From Gloeocapsopsis sp. IPPAS B-1203 (GTDB lineage Bacteria > Cyanobacteriota > Cyanobacteriia > Cyanobacteriales > Chroococcidiopsidaceae), in assembly GCF_002749975.1 (NCBI RefSeq), contig NZ_PEIG01000004.1:310001-374000 (forward strand): a DNA stretch of 64,000 nt, read 5' to 3'. The position numbers and the translations under genes were made by a program. This document shows, one piece after another, positions 62,328 to 64,000 of this stretch (position 1 is its first letter; each line of letters opens with the position of its first letter). Under the pieces are notes generated by a model. That model worked only from the letters and a program-made list of their open reading frames with translations, searched no databases and was not told the origin of the DNA.

Positions 62328-63971
62328 CTAATTGCTTTTTTGTTTGAACAAATTACCTAAAGCTTTGAAGACACCTTTATTTGAATTATTAGTTGTAGCT
62401 GGTGTTGTGGCTGGCGTTGGTGTTTTTGTAACAGCAGTTTTGGTAGCAAAGCTTCTTGGTTTGACTACTTCATTTGCAGCCTCGTCGCGCAAAACCCGTT
62501 TTAAGACTTTTCCCGTAGGGTTTTTGGGTATAGAATCAACAAACTTAATCGCTTTAGGTACTTTATAAGCTGCCATGCGTTCAGAACAGAAAGCAATCAT
62601 TTGTTTTTCTGTTACGGTTTGCTCTGGCTTAAGGACTATATTGGCTTTGACGATTTCAGTTGTTTCTAAATTGGGAACGCCGTAAACGGCAACTTCGGCT
62701 ACTGCGGGATGTTGATAGATAACGTTTTCTACTTCTGTGGGGTAGACCTTGAATCCAGCAACATTAATCATGTCTTTGGAGCGATCCACAATATAGAAGT
62801 AGCCATCTTCGTCAATTTGACCAATATCGCCAGTGAAAAACCACCCATTTTTAATCACTTCTGCGGTTTCAAAGGGGCGATTCCAATAGCCCAGCATGAC
62901 ATTCGGACCGCGAATAATAATTTCGCCGAGATCTCCTGGTAGGGCGTCTTTGCCATCCGCATGGACGATTTTCATCTCGACGTTTTCAATCGGCGTACCT
63001 ATTGACCCAACTTTGTATTTAAAGTCATTGTTGTAGCTAGCACAGGGAGATGTTTCTGTCAAGCCGTAGCCTTGATGAATTTCTAAGCCATACTTGTCAA
63101 ACCACTTTTGAGCAACCTCTACAGGAAGTGGTGCAGCGGCTGAGAAGTAGTAGCGAACTGAACTCAAGTCATAGCCTAACGTTCCCATATTCAGAAGTAG
63201 GATGTAGACTGTCGGTACACTAAAGAGCATTGTGATCTGCTCAGTGACGACTGACTTGAGAATTTTCTCTAAATCGAAATGACGATGGAGAACGATTGTG
63301 GCGCAGGCGTTTAATCCAGCATTGAGGACGGCATTTTGACCGAAGCAGTGGAACAGTGGTAAGTACAGTAAGATGCGATCTTCGGCACTCATGCCACAAC
63401 AACGGTTTTGCGAGTAGCTGTTAGAAACAACATTACCGTGAGATAAAGTCGCACCTTTAGGAAATCCTGTAGTTCCTGAAGTATAGACGATCGCAGCAGG
63501 TGCATAACGATCCATTTCAATTGCTTTGGCTTCTGGTGCAGCACTTGCCATCAACTCAGCTAAGCTTACTCCCTGACTGCTTTCGCCTTCAGCAATCAAG
63601 ATATGTTTTAACTCAGGTAAGTCGGCTTCGGGGACATTCTCGACAAGTTCTGCAGTGGTGACAATTGCCTTTGCACCTGAATCATTGAGAATAAAGCTGA
63701 CTTCGGTGCTTTTAAGCATGGCATTAAGCGATACAGCAACCGCACCGATTTTTACTATGCCGAGATAAGCAATGATGAATTCAGGAATATTCGGCAAAAA
63801 TAAAGCAATGCGATCGCCGCGATGAATATTGCGATCGCGCAACCCATTGGCAAAGCGATTTGCTAGTAAATCGAGATCTTTGTACGTGTAAGATCTTTCT
63901 TCAAAAATGAGCGCAGTCTTATCGGGAAATAAATGATGACCGCGTTCTATATGTTGGGCAATATTCATCAC
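62328..63971 (-). CDS. Long-chain acyl-CoA ligase-like AMP-forming enzyme
   Basis: The 547-residue protein has the ANL superfamily motifs: P-loop IVYTSGTTGFPKGATLSHGN, GYGLTETSPCASYN, FTGDIGQIDEDGYFYIVDR and the C-terminal catalytic Lys in PKNPTGKVLKR. It activates a carboxylic acid, probably fatty acid, to an adenylate and then a thioester. About 45 C-terminal residues (VTKTPTPATTPATTNNS then FKALGNLFKQ) form a Thr/Pro-rich tail with an amphipathic end, which is unusual and could be a docking tail. It is upstream of the carrier-thioesterase gene, which makes that protein a possible acceptor. An aagga site precedes the ATG by 9 bases. Confidence 0.9.
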   Translation of the reverse strand: MMNIAQHIERGHHLFPDKTALIFEERSYTYKDLDLLANRFANGLRDRNIHRGDRIALFLPNIPEFIIAYLGIVKIGAVAVSLNAMLKSTEVSFILNDSGAKAIVTTAELVENVPEADLPELKHILIAEGESSQGVSLAELMASAAPEAKAIEMDRYAPAAIVYTSGTTGFPKGATLSHGNVVSNSYSQNRCCGMSAEDRILLYLPLFHCFGQNAVLNAGLNACATIVLHRHFDLEKILKSVVTEQITMLFSVPTVYILLLNMGTLGYDLSSVRYYFSAAAPLPVEVAQKWFDKYGLEIHQGYGLTETSPCASYNNDFKYKVGSIGTPIENVEMKIVHADGKDALPGDLGEIIIRGPNVMLGYWNRPFETAEVIKNGWFFTGDIGQIDEDGYFYIVDRSKDMINVAGFKVYPTEVENVIYQHPAVAEVAVYGVPNLETTEIVKANIVLKPEQTVTEKQMIAFCSERMAAYKVPKAIKFVDSIPKNPTGKVLKRVLRDEAANEVVKPRSFATKTAVTKTPTPATTPATTNNSNKGVFKALGNLFKQKSN

Positions 63972-64000
63972 TACGAGTCCTTATTCAAGCTAGTTAAGAG
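63972..64000. other. Right edge of window
   Basis: Only the ribosome binding site of the ligase gene is visible here. Whether an upstream partner gene exists lies outside the window. Confidence 0.7.

Overview
The window reads as chromosomal DNA of a cyanobacterium. The palindrome GCGATCGC (HIP1) is scattered through genes and spacers. Heptanucleotide arrays of the ggtaatt type occur in many places. The gene set includes crtD, txlA, XisH/XisI, Uma2-family genes, a DUF6737 gene and a NIL-domain ferredoxin. Repeat style and gene content would suit a Chroococcidiopsis/Gloeocapsopsis-like lineage, but that is inference; no rRNA or complete tRNA is present to settle it.

Layout. 0-8 kb: a cut-off coiled-coil gene overlapping a radical SAM gene; a three-gene leftward operon (DUF1636 protein, unknown protein, methyltransferase) behind a cobalamin riboswitch; crtD; an ABC exporter. 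8-22 kb: mostly core genes (J-domain/pentapeptide protein, glutamine-synthetase-like enzyme, radC, comB, infC, alaS) with a decayed hicA beside an intact hicB, a tRNA fragment, a Uma2 gene, a cyclic-peptide-type exporter and a small phosphatase. 22-37.5 kb: a leftward signalling block with a peroxiredoxin-glutaredoxin fusion, a 2190-residue hybrid kinase, xisI/xisH, a paralogous 1028-residue hybrid kinase, a PAS-REC regulator, a lone tnpB and a CheR-type gene broken by two frameshifts. 38-55 kb: traX-like, mutY, a glyoxalase-family gene split by a 59-bp tandem duplication, a RusA/nuclease-HEPN gene pair, gatB, argJ, ferredoxin, txlA, a CNNM/CorC-type gene, a frameshifted Uma2 gene, two sulfotransferases, murG. 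55-64 kb: a leftward surface-polysaccharide and acyl-transfer cluster (two glycosyltransferases, sugar-phosphate transferase, rfbC, SGNH hydrolase, GAF protein, carrier protein-thioesterase, acyl-CoA ligase) that may continue past the right edge.

What stands out is how far small repeats have entered genes. Heptamer arrays are translated in frame at the same site of both giant kinases, a second AACTCAAAA-type repeat forms their linkers, a palindrome sits inside tnpB, and a repeat with inverted ends supplies the last codons and stop of the nuclease-HEPN gene. Two MITE-like families are described here (three copies and two copies); the first shows paired changes in a stem. At least five loci are broken or decayed (hicA, CheR, glyoxalase-family, Uma2, and an oxidoreductase/SDR relic). 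The candidates for something new are the RusA plus nuclease-HEPN pair and the XisH/XisI pair lodged between the two kinases.

All function calls rest on motif recognition by eye; no database search was run.
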